From: Desulfobacteraceae bacterium
Lineage (GTDB): Bacteria; Desulfobacterota; DSM-4660; Desulfatiglandales; HGW-15
NCBI GenBank assembly: GCA_003819975.1
Contig: RPPU01000005.1
Span: forward strand, 1 to 24,717
Direction of reading: 5' to 3'
Length of the DNA: 24,717 nucleotides
The position numbers and the translations under genes were made by a program. The notes beneath the pieces are model-generated. The model searched no databases, was not told the origin of the DNA, and saw only the letters and a program-made list of their open reading frames with translations. Of this stretch, positions 15,734 through 24,071 are shown piece by piece (within the stretch, counting starts at the first letter, position 1; every line of letters starts with the position of its first letter).

Positions 15734-17659
15734 ATGCCAAAACCGGAAAAAATGAAAACCCCGATAGTTACCGAAGATAAAGACACTTCTAAATTCAATT
15801 TCTATTATCTCGTTATTCTGGTTTTGACCTTGCTTATACCCGCTTTTATCTTTAAAACTACCATTTTGGAGAATGCCTTTGAAAGACCCAAAACCCTACT
15901 CCTGGTTTGCGGCGCCGCTCTTTTAATAGGTTTATATGCCGTTCAACTCTTAAGAGGAAAACCGGTAACCATTTCAAACTCCCAAACCCCCAAGATACTG
16001 ATTTTCCTGTTATTACTGAACGGATTTAATCTTTTTTATACCAAAAACTATTATTACACCTGCCTGGCGGCTGCCATGCACGTGAGTTGTTTAATTGTAT
16101 TTTACATTACCGCTACCCATATTGACCAAAAAAAAGCCTTTTGGATTCTGATGGCCGCAGCCCTGGCCGGCTTGTTCGTGGCATTCGTTACTTTGTTGCA
16201 ATTTTTTGATATTTTTATTTTTTATAAAGGTCGCCCCGGAATGATGGTCGTGGGCACGATAGGCAATTCCAACCATTTAGGGGCTTATTTGCTCTTTCCG
16301 GTTCTTATATTATTTTTTCTTTCTATAATCGCATTTAAAAAAATAAAAAATGCCAATTTTAATGAAATCTTCATTGCCACGCTTACTTATTTTCTTTTAA
16401 TCGTCGTTTCATTCACATTCATGATAGCCAGAGCCCGGGCTTCATGGCTCGCTTTTTTAATTGCCCTACCTGTCTTTGTTTTAATAACATTAAAGATAAA
16501 AGTAAAATTTACTTCAGCAGCGAAGTATCTTTTTATCATTCTGTTTTCATTGACTCTTATTATCTCTTCAGTTCTCTATTATAAAGTACCCAAGATACGC
16601 AATACTTTTTCTTTTAACAGCATATTCACCTCCGACACTTTCCACCTGAGAGTCAATAAATATTGGCCCTCTGTCTGGCAACTTCTCAAAAAAACCCCCT
16701 CGACGCTCTTGTTCGGTAATGGATTTTGGTCTTACCGAAACATGGTTTACGAAGCCCAGGCCGAAATCAACGAACGAACCGGCGATTTTTTTAAAGACTA
16801 CCCCGAACCCAAGCCCCGTGAAGCCCATAATGATCTGATTGAAGTATTCAGCGAAGGCGGAATATTACTTGCTTTTGCCTTGTTTTTCTTCCTTGTCATC
16901 GTTTTACGTCATGGGTGGCTGATTATCCGCAATGTAAACCTGGAAACGGAAACCCGCCTGATCGCGGCAACGGCCTTTTCCAGTGTGATCGCCATCATGG
17001 GCGCCAGTATTTTCTTTTTTCCGTTCCGGGTTAATACCACCATGTTTCTGGCCGCCTTGATGATGGGCATCCTGGAAGGAATTTATTTGACTCACTTTCA
17101 ATTGCTCCAGCTCAAAACTTTTAAAAAATCCCCCGGAAATGCTTTGCTGATTGCTTTGTTATGCATCCTGCTGATCGGTTTTTGCAAAATTACGGCGATT
17201 GATCCTCTGCGGGCGGAGATGACCATACGCAAATACGACCCGCACCTCGATTTTGCACTTTATCTTTATAATCAAAAGCAATATCAAAGATCGCAACTGG
17301 AATTAAGAAATGCCGAAGAAACTATAGAAAAGGCCCTTGCGTATGATCCCCTCAACACCGCTTTCAATCTGAAGGCCTGTCTTTTTTATGTCACCCCCTT
17401 AAAAATGGATTATCAAAAAGCCAACGATTACCTTGAGAAAGCGATTAATCATTTCAACGGTGATATTGTCTTGTGGTCGCTGTACGATATAAAAGGCCGG
17501 TTAAAACTACAATTGGGCAGCCCTTTGGAAGCCAAAGTGGCTTTTGAAAAAGCGCTGCATCTTAACCCCGAATTTAGACCGGCCCACATAGGTTTAGCCA
17601 TGGCGGAAAAAGCCTTGGCGGAAAAAATAGCTCAACCCAATGCGACGAATAAAAACTAA
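15734..17659 (+). CDS. O-antigen ligase/polymerase-like membrane protein with TPR tail
   Basis: A 641-residue inner-membrane protein with about ten or eleven predicted membrane helices over residues 20-490. It has a long periplasmic loop and a C-terminal region (about 505-635) that resembles TPR repeats (LEKAINHFNGDIVLWSLYDI and AKVAFEKALHLNPEFRPAHI). Family marks are RARASW near residue 232 and the loop histidine H365 in REAHNDLIEVF. Both are typical of the WaaL/Wzy_C superfamily, which moves lipid-linked glycans onto lipid A, proteins or growing polymers. The TPR tail is common in deltaproteobacterial members. The actual acceptor cannot be decided; a pilin-glycosylating role is conceivable next to a PilB-like gene but unsupported. 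Ribosome site AAAGGA lies seven bases upstream. Confidence 0.85.
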   Translation: MPKPEKMKTPIVTEDKDTSKFNFYYLVILVLTLLIPAFIFKTTILENAFERPKTLLLVCGAALLIGLYAVQLLRGKPVTISNSQTPKILIFLLLLNGFNLFYTKNYYYTCLAAAMHVSCLIVFYITATHIDQKKAFWILMAAALAGLFVAFVTLLQFFDIFIFYKGRPGMMVVGTIGNSNHLGAYLLFPVLILFFLSIIAFKKIKNANFNEIFIATLTYFLLIVVSFTFMIARARASWLAFLIALPVFVLITLKIKVKFTSAAKYLFIILFSLTLIISSVLYYKVPKIRNTFSFNSIFTSDTFHLRVNKYWPSVWQLLKKTPSTLLFGNGFWSYRNMVYEAQAEINERTGDFFKDYPEPKPREAHNDLIEVFSEGGILLAFALFFFLVIVLRHGWLIIRNVNLETETRLIAATAFSSVIAIMGASIFFFPFRVNTTMFLAALMMGILEGIYLTHFQLLQLKTFKKSPGNALLIALLCILLIGFCKITAIDPLRAEMTIRKYDPHLDFALYLYNQKQYQRSQLELRNAEETIEKALAYDPLNTAFNLKACLFYVTPLKMDYQKANDYLEKAINHFNGDIVLWSLYDIKGRLKLQLGSPLEAKVAFEKALHLNPEFRPAHIGLAMAEKALAEKIAQPNATNKN

Positions 17660-17692
17660 ATATTTTTTCGATCCAAAGGATCGAAAAAATAT
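17660..17692. terminator. terminator hairpin after the ligase-like gene
   Basis: A perfect 15-bp stem, ATATTTTTTCGATCC / GGATCGAAAAAATAT, with a 3-base AAA loop overlaps the last base of the stop codon region and is symmetrical in A and T runs. It should stop transcription on either strand. Confidence 0.7.
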
Positions 17693-17744
17693 AAAAATTA
17701 ATATTGAAAAATAATGAAAAATCATTAAAATGCAGACGGAAACT

Positions 17745-17820
17745 GGGGATGTAGCTCAGCTGGGAGAGCGGTGCGTTCGCAATGCACAGGCCGGGGGTTC
17801 GAACCCCCCCATCTCCACCA
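17745..17820 (+). tRNA. tRNA-Ala(CGC)
   Basis: A complete 76-base cloverleaf including encoded CCA. The acceptor arms GGGGATG / CATCTCC pair with one G-T wobble. The anticodon stem GTGCG/TGCAC encloses the loop TTCGCAA, giving anticodon CGC. The T arm has the standard GGTTCGAACC core. It sits between the ligase-like gene and the right copy of the inverted repeat. Confidence 0.95.
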
Positions 17821-17998
17821 AAAAATCTTCCCGCATAAGCCTTTCCAACGCGTTTTAGTCTACATGAAACAAACGACCCTATTTTTGATTAAATTTCGAT
17901 ATTTTTAAAAATATGGATTGACTTTTTATAAATATTTTGTATTTTATACGTTTAATCTTTAAACGCTCAGTTCAACCATTTTGACATGGGGTTTTCCG

Positions 17999-18091
17999 AA
18001 ATAAGCCTTTTGGAATTTTACGATTCGATTCTTAAGAGCCGGTGCTGGTAAAGTAAATTTTTAGAAATCCCGGGTTGTCGATAGGAAAAAA
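17999..18091 (-). repeat. inverted repeat core, right copy (93 bp)
   Basis: This is the reverse-complement partner of 15319-15411, 92 of 93 positions matching. Similarity continues at a lower level outward, to about 17960 on one side and about 18120 on the other, including a shared ATGGTTGA-CT-AGCG pattern. The 15-bp terminal arm seen in the left copy is degraded here (17985-17998). The copy ends 45 bases before the yqeY start. Upstream, a TTGACT at 17918-17923 with a weak downstream hexamer may be a yqeY promoter. Confidence 0.9.
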
Positions 18092-18135
18092 ATTATTCGC
18101 CCACCGGCTTACAATCGTACTTAGGTATTTATATT

Positions 18136-18582
18136 ATGAATCTCATTGAACAAATCACCATCGACTTACGTGAAGCCCTTAAAACTAAGGATGCGGCCCG
18201 CGCCTCATGTCTCAGAATGCTAAAAGCCGCAATTACCAACAAAGAGGTCGAAAAAGGCCGCGGGTCTTTAAAAGATGAAGATATTCAATCCATTATCTCA
18301 TCGATGATCAGGAAATCTAAAGAGGCGATCGAAGGCTTTCACCAAGGAAACCGCGAGGATTTGGTTTCCAAGGAAGAAAATGAAATAAAAATCCTCTCTC
18401 AATATCTTCCCGCGCAACTGAGTCCTGCTGAGATCGAAAAAACGATCAAAGAGGTGCTGGCCGAATTATCCGCCAGCGGCGTAAAAGACCTTGGAAAGCT
18501 TATGAAAGCGGCCATGGCCCGTCTTGGGGGAAAAGCGCAAGGAAAAGAGGTGAATGAAATCGCCAAACGACTTTTGAGTTGA
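18136..18582 (+). CDS. yqeY: GatB/YqeY-domain protein
   Basis: A 148-residue soluble protein matching the YqeY family over its full length. It has the N-terminal pattern LIEQITIDLREALKTKD, RMLKAAITNKEVEKG, EIKILSQYLPAQLSPAEIEK and a C-terminal LGKLMKAAMARLGGKAQGKEV. The family shares a fold with the tail domain of the GatB amidotransferase subunit, and its cellular role is not well established. It commonly lies between rpsU and dnaG; rpsU is absent here. A terminator-like hairpin separates it from dnaG, so the two may be transcribed apart. The ribosome site is weak. Confidence 0.92.
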   Translation: MNLIEQITIDLREALKTKDAARASCLRMLKAAITNKEVEKGRGSLKDEDIQSIISSMIRKSKEAIEGFHQGNREDLVSKEENEIKILSQYLPAQLSPAEIEKTIKEVLAELSASGVKDLGKLMKAAMARLGGKAQGKEVNEIAKRLLS

Positions 18583-18718
18583 CTTGGCTCCTCAATATCC
18601 CTTTGGCATTCCGGTTATTACATTCTATGCTTTCAGAACCTCATTTAAGGGATATTCAGATATATTATCTTGCTGCTCAATAATAAGGTTCATGATTTAT
18701 GCGAAAAAACCGGGTTCT

Positions 18719-18752
18719 TAAAAAACTCCTTCTCTGATTGAAGGGGTTTTTT
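18719..18752 (+). terminator. Rho-independent terminator between yqeY and dnaG
   Basis: AAAAAACTCCTTC / GAAGGGGTTTTTT forms a 13-bp stem with one G-T pair and a 7-base loop, ending in six T. It lies 137 bases past the yqeY stop. The rest of 18583-18820 shows no gene and no convincing promoter. Confidence 0.7.
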
Positions 18753-18820
18753 CATTCTAGAAACCTGGAATTGTGACTGAAAATTAACACAGAGGCAACC
18801 TATTCCAGGCATTGCGGGCG

Positions 18821-20575
18821 ATGATTCTTATGGATTCATATCAATCGGCAAAAGAAACGCTCAAAAATGCTGTCAATATCGTGGACCTGATAGGCCAATA
18901 TGTACAGCTTAAAAAAGCCGGACAGAATCATATTGGTCTATGTCCCTTTCATTCTGAAAAGGATCCTTCATTCACTGTGAACGACGCCAAACAGATGTTC
19001 CATTGCTTTGGTTGTAAAAAGGGGGGCGACATCTTCGGCTTTTGGATGGAATACCACAAAGTTTCCTTTCCCCAAGCTCTTGAGGATTTGGCGGAAAAAT
19101 ATCATGTGCCAATGCCCAAAGGAACCTTTGATCCGGCTGAAAAAAAGACCAAGGAATTAAAAGACATCCTGTTGCAGATTAACGAAACCGCTGCCGGGTA
19201 TTTTCATGATATATTGTTGAATTCCAATAAAGGTTCACCGGGCCGCAACTATGTCGCCAAAAGATCCATTCCTAAAGAGATCATCATGGAATTCAAGCTT
19301 GGTTATGCCCCTAATGCCTGGGATAATCTTTCCGGTCATTTTAAAGCCCAGGATCTGGCCAAAGCGGCCGAAGCCGGTCTGATCATCCCGAGGGAAAAAG
19401 GCCGTGGCTATTATGACCGCTTCCGGGGTCGGGTCGTGTTTCCAATTTTTAATATCAAAAGCCAGGTCATAGGGTTTGGCGCCCGGGTTTTGGACCATTC
19501 CCTGCCCAAATATCTGAATTCACCGGAAACCCCCATTTTTCAAAAAGGTAAAACGCTTTATGGGCTCCATAAAGCCGTTCAAAAAGCGCGGGAACAACAA
19601 CGTCTGGTTATCGTGGAAGGCTATACCGATGTGTTGGCCCTTCGCAAACACGGATTTTCCGAAGTGGTCGCTACCTTGGGAACAGCCCTGACCAGAGACC
19701 ATATCCGGCTTATGAAAGGCTATATCAAAGAAGCGCTCGTGGTTTTCGACTCGGATATGGCCGGCAGAACCGCTACCATGAAAAGTCTGCCTCTTTTTCT
19801 GGCCGAAGGGTTGCCTGCCAAAGTCATGATCCTGCCGGATAACGATGACCCCGACACTTTTGTCAATAAGCATGGCTTGGCCGGGTTTAATGCGCTGCTG
19901 GATCGCGCTGTCCCCATGTTTGATTTTTACCTTGATCTGAAGGTCTCCAAAAGCGGGGAAATGATCGAGAATCAAATTGAAACCCTAAAGGAAATCATAC
20001 CTATTTTGCTTTCTTTGGATAATGCCGCCCAGCAATCTTACTATATCCGGCGCGTGGCAGCCAAGATCGGCGTGGCTGAAGCCGGTATTATACGGGAACT
20101 TCAGAAATGGAACGACCCCCGCAACGTGGGTGACAAAAATAAAGCCCTGCGGGAGAGGTTAAGTTCCTCCCATGCCATTGCCGGTGACGACATGCCTCTG
20201 CTGAATTTGCTCATTCATCACCCCGGCGCTATTCAGGATTTAATCCGTTGTGAGGTAAAAACCCTGTTGGCTCATCCGTTTGTTATTGAGATCTTCGATC
20301 AAATGGTCGATTTATATAAAGAAAAAAGGCCCTTTTCCGCTGCGGATATTCTGGAAAAAATGGAAACCAAACCGGCCGGCCAATATCTACGCGAAGCCAT
20401 GCTGGCCCCCTCCATCTATTCCGAAACCATGGTGGAACAGGCTCTTAAGGAATTTGAAGATCGGGTTCTTAAAAAAAACCTGAATGATTCGATTAGCAAG
20501 GCCCGTCAGGACGGGGACCTTGAAAGCCTGAATCGGATTCTTAAATTAAAAAAAGTCAAAGGCCGGCCCGCCTAA
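18821..20575 (+). CDS. dnaG: DNA primase
   Basis: A protein of about 584 residues that makes RNA primers for replication. The N-terminal CHC2 zinc domain has C41-P-F-H44 and C62-x2-C65. The catalytic core has the TOPRIM motif VEGYTDVLAL with E266 and the metal-binding DSD at D310/D312. The C-terminal part (about 430-584) would bind the replicative helicase. Length matches E. coli DnaG (581). The start is uncertain: ATG 18821, ATG 18830 and TTG 18812 are all in frame without a clear ribosome site. ATG 18830 would give the length before NIVDLI closest to other primases. It is followed 40 bases later by rpoD, as in the classical macromolecular-synthesis operon. Confidence 0.96.
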   Translation: MILMDSYQSAKETLKNAVNIVDLIGQYVQLKKAGQNHIGLCPFHSEKDPSFTVNDAKQMFHCFGCKKGGDIFGFWMEYHKVSFPQALEDLAEKYHVPMPKGTFDPAEKKTKELKDILLQINETAAGYFHDILLNSNKGSPGRNYVAKRSIPKEIIMEFKLGYAPNAWDNLSGHFKAQDLAKAAEAGLIIPREKGRGYYDRFRGRVVFPIFNIKSQVIGFGARVLDHSLPKYLNSPETPIFQKGKTLYGLHKAVQKAREQQRLVIVEGYTDVLALRKHGFSEVVATLGTALTRDHIRLMKGYIKEALVVFDSDMAGRTATMKSLPLFLAEGLPAKVMILPDNDDPDTFVNKHGLAGFNALLDRAVPMFDFYLDLKVSKSGEMIENQIETLKEIIPILLSLDNAAQQSYYIRRVAAKIGVAEAGIIRELQKWNDPRNVGDKNKALRERLSSSHAIAGDDMPLLNLLIHHPGAIQDLIRCEVKTLLAHPFVIEIFDQMVDLYKEKRPFSAADILEKMETKPAGQYLREAMLAPSIYSETMVEQALKEFEDRVLKKNLNDSISKARQDGDLESLNRILKLKKVKGRPA

Positions 20576-20615
20576 GGCCGTGGTTTGACTTCTAAACCTT
20601 TCTGGAGGTCTTTTA

Positions 20616-22379
20616 ATGGCAAATAATTCCGAAATGGTAAACTTGAAACGCTTAATCGATAGCGGTAAAGACAAAGGGTACATCACCTATGAAGAGCTGA
20701 ATGACGATCTTCCGGATGAAGTGGTCACTTCCGAATATCTCGATGACCTCATGATGATGTTTGAAGAACTCGACATCCTGGTTATTGACGAAGCCTCAAA
20801 AGAAGAACTTGAAAAATCGAAGAAGCTGAAAAAGAAGCAACAAGAAACTTTGGAAAAAGAAACTTTTCAAACCGAAGCCGCCGACACCGGCGGCCGGCTT
20901 TCCGATCCCGTTAAAATGTATCTGAAGGAAATGGGCTGCATCTCCCTGCTGACCCGGGACGGAGAGGTGGAAATCGCCAAAAGAATCGAAGCCGGCGAAA
21001 AAGAAGGCCTGAAAGCCCTGCTGAAATGCTGTGTCGGCATCGAATACATCATTGAGCTCGGCAACGGCCTGAAAGAAGGCAAGGTCAAAATCAAAGACGT
21101 CATCAATGACCTGGAAGACGAGGAAAGCCACGCCCAAATCGGCGAAAAACGCGACGCCCTTCTGCAGTTGGTGGAAAACATCAACAAACTGCATCAGGAC
21201 AGCCGCAGCTATCGGCACGAAATGTCCAAAAAAGGCTGCTCGGCCGCCAATAAGAAAAAATGGATCGTGAAACTGGATGAATGCAACGAACAGATTGCCA
21301 ACCAGATGAGTTCTTTCAAACTTGAAAAAACCCAACTGGATTACATGGTCATCCGTTTAAGAGAAATCGTGGACCAGTTTGAAGAGGCGGAAAAAGCCAT
21401 GACCGAATGCATGCTTACGGCCGGCGGTAAGCCTCTTTCCTATCTTAAAAAGAACCTGAGCCAGATCCCCTCCGCTTCCAAGGCCAATCAGCTTCTGACC
21501 CCCTTGAAAATGAAAAAAAGCGATCTGATGGCGCTTAAATCCAAACTGGAGAAGGCTGAAAAACAAGCCGAATCCATCCGAACCCGCACGCACATGGGTT
21601 ATCGCGAACTGAAAGAAACGCTTCAGAACATTGAAGAAAAACTCGAAAAGTCCAAACAGGCCAAAAGGGAATTGATCGAAGCCAACCTGCGCCTGGTGGT
21701 CAGCATTGCCAAAAAATACACCAACCGCGGATTGCAGTTTTTGGACCTGATCCAGGAAGGCAACATCGGCCTTATGAAAGCAGTGGATAAATTCGAATAT
21801 CAAAGGGGTTATAAATTCAGCACCTATGCCACCTGGTGGATCCGCCAGGCCATTACGCGGGCCATTGCCGATCAGGCCCGCACCATTCGAATTCCCGTGC
21901 ATATGATTGAAACCATCAACAAGCTGATCCGAACCTCCCGCTATCTGGTTCAGGAATTGGGACGCGAACCCACGCCCGAGGAAATCGCCGAAAAAATGGA
22001 ATTCCCCCTTGAAAAAGTTCGTAAAGTCTTGAAAATCGCTAAAGAGCCTATTTCTCTGGAAACCCCTATCGGCGAAGAAGAGGACAGCCATCTGGGCGAT
22101 TTTATTGAAGATAAAAAGGTGGTCTCCCCCGGTGAAGCCGTGATTCATTTCAATCTGGGTGAACAAACCCGCAAGGTCCTGACCACCCTGACCCCCAGAG
22201 AAGAAAAAGTTTTACGTATGCGCTTCGGCATCGGCGAAAAATCGGACCATACCCTTGAGGAAGTGGGCCGAGATTTTCATGTGACCCGCGAGCGGATCCG
22301 GCAGATTGAAGCCAAGGCCCTGCGGAAATTACGGCACCCGAGCCGCAGCAAAAAATTACGCAGTTTTCTTGAAAAATAA
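20616..22379 (+). CDS. rpoD: primary sigma factor (sigma-70)
   Basis: A 587-residue housekeeping sigma factor. Region 1.1 occupies the N-terminus ([20 protein letters not shown]). Region 1.2 is near residue 90 ([11 protein letters not shown]). A long helical non-conserved region (about 130-340) follows. Region 2 starts near 355 ([30 protein letters not shown]), then region 3, and region 4 ends the protein, with its helix-turn-helix near 545-575 ([20 protein letters not shown]). All core-binding and -10/-35 recognition segments are present. The ribosome site GGAGGT is strong. It probably shares a transcript with dnaG. Confidence 0.97.
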   Translation: MANNSEMVNLKRLIDSGKDKGYITYEELNDDLPDEVVTSEYLDDLMMMFEELDILVIDEASKEELEKSKKLKKKQQETLEKETFQTEAADTGGRLSDPVKMYLKEMGCISLLTRDGEVEIAKRIEAGEKEGLKALLKCCVGIEYIIELGNGLKEGKVKIKDVINDLEDEESHAQIGEKRDALLQLVENINKLHQDSRSYRHEMSKKGCSAANKKKWIVKLDECNEQIANQMSSFKLEKTQLDYMVIRLREIVDQFEEAEKAMTECMLTAGGKPLSYLKKNLSQIPSASKANQLLTPLKMKKSDLMALKSKLEKAEKQAESIRTRTHMGYRELKETLQNIEEKLEKSKQAKRELIEANLRLVVSIAKKYTNRGLQFLDLIQEGNIGLMKAVDKFEYQRGYKFSTYATWWIRQAITRAIADQARTIRIPVHMIETINKLIRTSRYLVQELGREPTPEEIAEKMEFPLEKVRKVLKIAKEPISLETPIGEEEDSHLGDFIEDKKVVSPGEAVIHFNLGEQTRKVLTTLTPREEKVLRMRFGIGEKSDHTLEEVGRDFHVTRERIRQIEAKALRKLRHPSRSKKLRSFLEK

Positions 22380-22395
22380 AGCGGGATCAATGAAT

Positions 22396-22444
22396 AAAAG
22401 CATTCGCTTTTTGGTTTTGGGCGCAAAGCCCAAAACCTTTTTTT
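22396..22444 (+). terminator. tandem terminator hairpins after rpoD
   Basis: A first short hairpin AAAAGC-ATTC-GCTTTT (22396-22411) is followed by a strong one, GGTTTTGGGC / GCCCAAAACC (22413-22437), with a GCAAA loop and a seven-T tail (22438-22444). This is a classic Rho-independent terminator closing the dnaG-rpoD unit. Confidence 0.88.
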
Positions 22445-22475
22445 GGTCAAACCTTTAAGGATTCCGTGAATTTTC

Positions 22476-22504
22476 TTGACAAATCGTCCATCAGATTGCA
22501 TTTT
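22476..22504 (+). promoter_or_regulatory. probable promoter of tRNA(CAT)
   Basis: A perfect TTGACA (22476-22481) lies 17 bp before CATTTT (22499-22504), a weak -10 with three of six matches. The tRNA starts 28 bases later. The -35 is convincing; the exact -10 is uncertain. Confidence 0.45.
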
Positions 22505-22532
22505 ATGGCTTATTGAAATTAACAAACTTATA

Positions 22533-22608
22533 GGGCCCATAGCTCAGTTGGAAGAGCCACCGGCTCATAACCGGTTGGTCCCTGGTTCGAGCCCAGGTGG
22601 GCCCACCA
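22533..22608 (+). tRNA. tRNA with CAT anticodon (elongator Met, or Ile2)
   Basis: A complete 76-base cloverleaf with encoded CCA: acceptor GGGCCCA / TGGGCCC, anticodon stem ACCGG/CCGGT with loop CTCATAA (anticodon CAT), and a T arm with GGTTCGAGCC. The first acceptor pair is a normal G-C, so it is not the initiator tRNA. The two remaining CAT types, Met and lysidine-modified Ile2, cannot be separated safely by eye. Confidence 0.93.
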
Positions 22609-22678
22609 TTTAATGCCGTGAAAAATAAAGCAAAACATATAGGTACATACAGAGACCCCGGAAAGCCAATTAAATTCG

Positions 22679-22713
22679 GCAAAAGGCGCATCTCTTTCAG
22701 ATGCGCCTTTTGC
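22679..22713. terminator. bidirectional terminator-like hairpin
   Basis: GCAAAAGGCGCATCT / AGATGCGCCTTTTGC is a perfect 15-bp stem with a CTTTC loop, between the tRNA and the zinc-ribbon gene. Its G+C-rich core with flanking A and T runs can stop transcripts from the tRNA side. Confidence 0.75.
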
Positions 22714-22738
22714 ATTTAAAAATATCGCGAGGTTAAAA

Positions 22739-23521
22739 GTGAAGGATAAAATCAAGTATCTAATTAAAATTCAGGAATACGATAACCGCATTGAAAACAT
22801 TATCAAGGCGCAAAAAGAGACCCCCTTAAAGGTCCAAACCCTGCAAGAGACCCTAAACGCCCTGGAAACAGCCTTGCAGGAAGATCAAACCAATTTGGAA
22901 AACATTCAAAAAGAAAAAAGAGTCAATGAACGCGACACCCAGGATCTGGACGTCAAGGTTGCAAAAAGCAATGAAAAACTGGCTAATATCAAATCCAACA
23001 AGGAATACCGTGCCGTCCTCAAAGAGATCGACGACTTGAAACATCATAAATTTCAAATTGAAGAAGTGACCCTGCAGATTCTGGAAAAAATCGAGACTAT
23101 GGAAAATAGAATCAGCTCCAATAAAGAGGCATTTACAAAATCAAAAGAACAATTCAAGACAGATAAGACTAAAATCGACGTGGAAATGCAGGCTTTGGAA
23201 AAGGAATTACGGAACCTGCAACAGGAACGCCTGGCCGTCAGCCAAAGTACGGATGCCGAATTTCTCAAAAAATATCAATTTCTGAGAGAGCGTCGCAATG
23301 GTCGGGGCATCAGCGCCGTGGTCGCCGGTGTTTGCCAGACCTGCCATTTGGGTCTACCGCCTCAAAAATTCAATGAACTGAAAAAATGTGACGCCCTTGT
23401 AACTTGTCCCCATTGCAACCGGATCATCTATTGGGCCGAAGACATGTTTTTTCAGGAAGCCCCCCAAGAACCTGACCCGGCGCCCACGGCTGAAACCCAA
23501 GGGGACACCTTATCGCAATAA
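22739..23521 (+). CDS. C4-type zinc-ribbon coiled-coil protein
   Basis: A 260-residue soluble protein. Residues about 1-170 are a long charged coiled coil, including the family pattern NIKSNKEYRAVLKEID. The C-terminal zinc ribbon has C199-x2-C202 and C223-x2-C226 (GVCQTCHLGLPP and ALVTCPHCNRIIYW). The family (zf-RING_7, CT398-like) is widespread and its role is not settled; nucleic-acid or secretion-related roles have been proposed. The start is GTG 22739, with GAGG seven bases upstream. It is often found next to rnpB in related genomes, as it is here. A proline-rich acidic tail closes the protein. Confidence 0.88.
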   Translation: MKDKIKYLIKIQEYDNRIENIIKAQKETPLKVQTLQETLNALETALQEDQTNLENIQKEKRVNERDTQDLDVKVAKSNEKLANIKSNKEYRAVLKEIDDLKHHKFQIEEVTLQILEKIETMENRISSNKEAFTKSKEQFKTDKTKIDVEMQALEKELRNLQQERLAVSQSTDAEFLKKYQFLRERRNGRGISAVVAGVCQTCHLGLPPQKFNELKKCDALVTCPHCNRIIYWAEDMFFQEAPQEPDPAPTAETQGDTLSQ

Positions 23522-23587
23522 GGCACTAAATGTTTTTTGATCCTGAAAATCGGACAGGAGTCCGCTTATAAATCGGATCAAGAAACA

Positions 23588-23593
23588 TATAAT
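23588..23593 (+). promoter_or_regulatory. -10 element of rnpB
   Basis: A perfect TATAAT precedes the RNase P RNA and would start it near position 23600. No good -35 hexamer is visible 16-18 bp upstream. A hairpin CGGAC-AGGA-GTCCG (23551-23564) lies just before it. Confidence 0.45.
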
Positions 23594-23989
23594 AAGCGTA
23601 TGTTGGAGCAGGACAAATGACCGCTGCTTTGCCTTAAAAGCAAAGGAGAGGAAAGTCCGGGCTCCACAGGACAGGGTGCTGGGTAACGCCCAGTCTTGGC
23701 GACAAGAAGGACAGTGCCACAGAAAGGATACCGCCCCGCCATGTGCGGGGTAAGGGTGCAATGGCGAGGTAAGAGCTCACCAGTCCCGTTGGTGACAACG
23801 GGAGATAGGTAAACCCCATCCGGAGCAAGACCAAATAGGGGGGCGCTTGAGGGCGGTCCGTCCGAGTCCCCGGGTCGGTCGCTCGATCCTGCCGGTAACG
23901 GCAGGACTAGAGGAATGGTCATTGTCCCGGTACTCCGTGAGGAGATCGGGAAACAAAACCCGGCTTACGGCCTGCTCCAACATACGCTT
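23594..23989 (+). ncRNA. rnpB: RNase P RNA, bacterial class A
   Basis: The catalytic RNA of ribonuclease P, which trims the 5' ends of tRNA precursors. The universally conserved GAGGAAAGTCCGGGCTC lies at 23648-23664 and its 3' partner region ACAAAACCCGGCTTACGG at 23952-23969. The ends pair as helix P1: bases 23594-23612 are fully complementary to 23971-23989 (19 bp, longer than usual). If transcription starts near 23600, P1 in the mature RNA would be about 12-13 bp. The many open frames inside it are not genes. Confidence 0.95.
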
Positions 23990-24007
23990 TTATAATTTAA
24001 GTTCCAG

Positions 24008-24035
24008 GGTTCACCGTTCACGGTTCAAGGTTAGA
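24008..24035. repeat. four-unit 7-bp tandem repeat
   Basis: Four successive heptamers, GGTTCAC, CGTTCAC, GGTTCAA and GGTTAGA, lie just after rnpB. The units degrade from left to right. Similar GGTTCA-type heptad runs are common in intergenic DNA of deltaproteobacteria, as I recall; no function is assigned. Confidence 0.6.
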
Positions 24036-24071
24036 GAACAATAAGAGAATAAAACTGCTATTCAAAACACC

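Noticed and set aside
15734..18135. Insertion sequence or integron between the inverted repeats
   Set aside because: The bracketed segment holds a ligase-like gene and a tRNA but no transposase or integrase. I saw no target-site duplication outside the repeats.
18600..18640. TGGCATTCCGGTTATT as a second sigma-54 promoter before dnaG
   Set aside because: The -12 part reads TTATT and lacks the essential GC, so the match fails at a required position.
20796..21335. A 179-codon open frame on the minus strand
   Set aside because: It is opposite the N-terminal half of rpoD and has low-complexity F/V/D composition, typical of an antisense shadow.
21357..22166. A 269-codon open frame on the minus strand
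   Set aside because: It lies entirely opposite rpoD, whose sigma regions are unmistakable. The translation is rich in F, G and H without family pattern, a mirror effect of the sense codons.
22503..22755. Two minus-strand open frames of 70 and 75 codons
   Set aside because: They run across tRNA(CAT) and its following hairpin, both well-supported non-coding elements.
24008..24035. CRISPR array
   Set aside because: The heptamers are contiguous, without spacers, and only four degraded units exist. No other spaced repeat set or cas-like gene is present.
23510..24044. Several short open frames on both strands
   Set aside because: They overlap RNase P RNA, whose conserved core and end pairing are clear.
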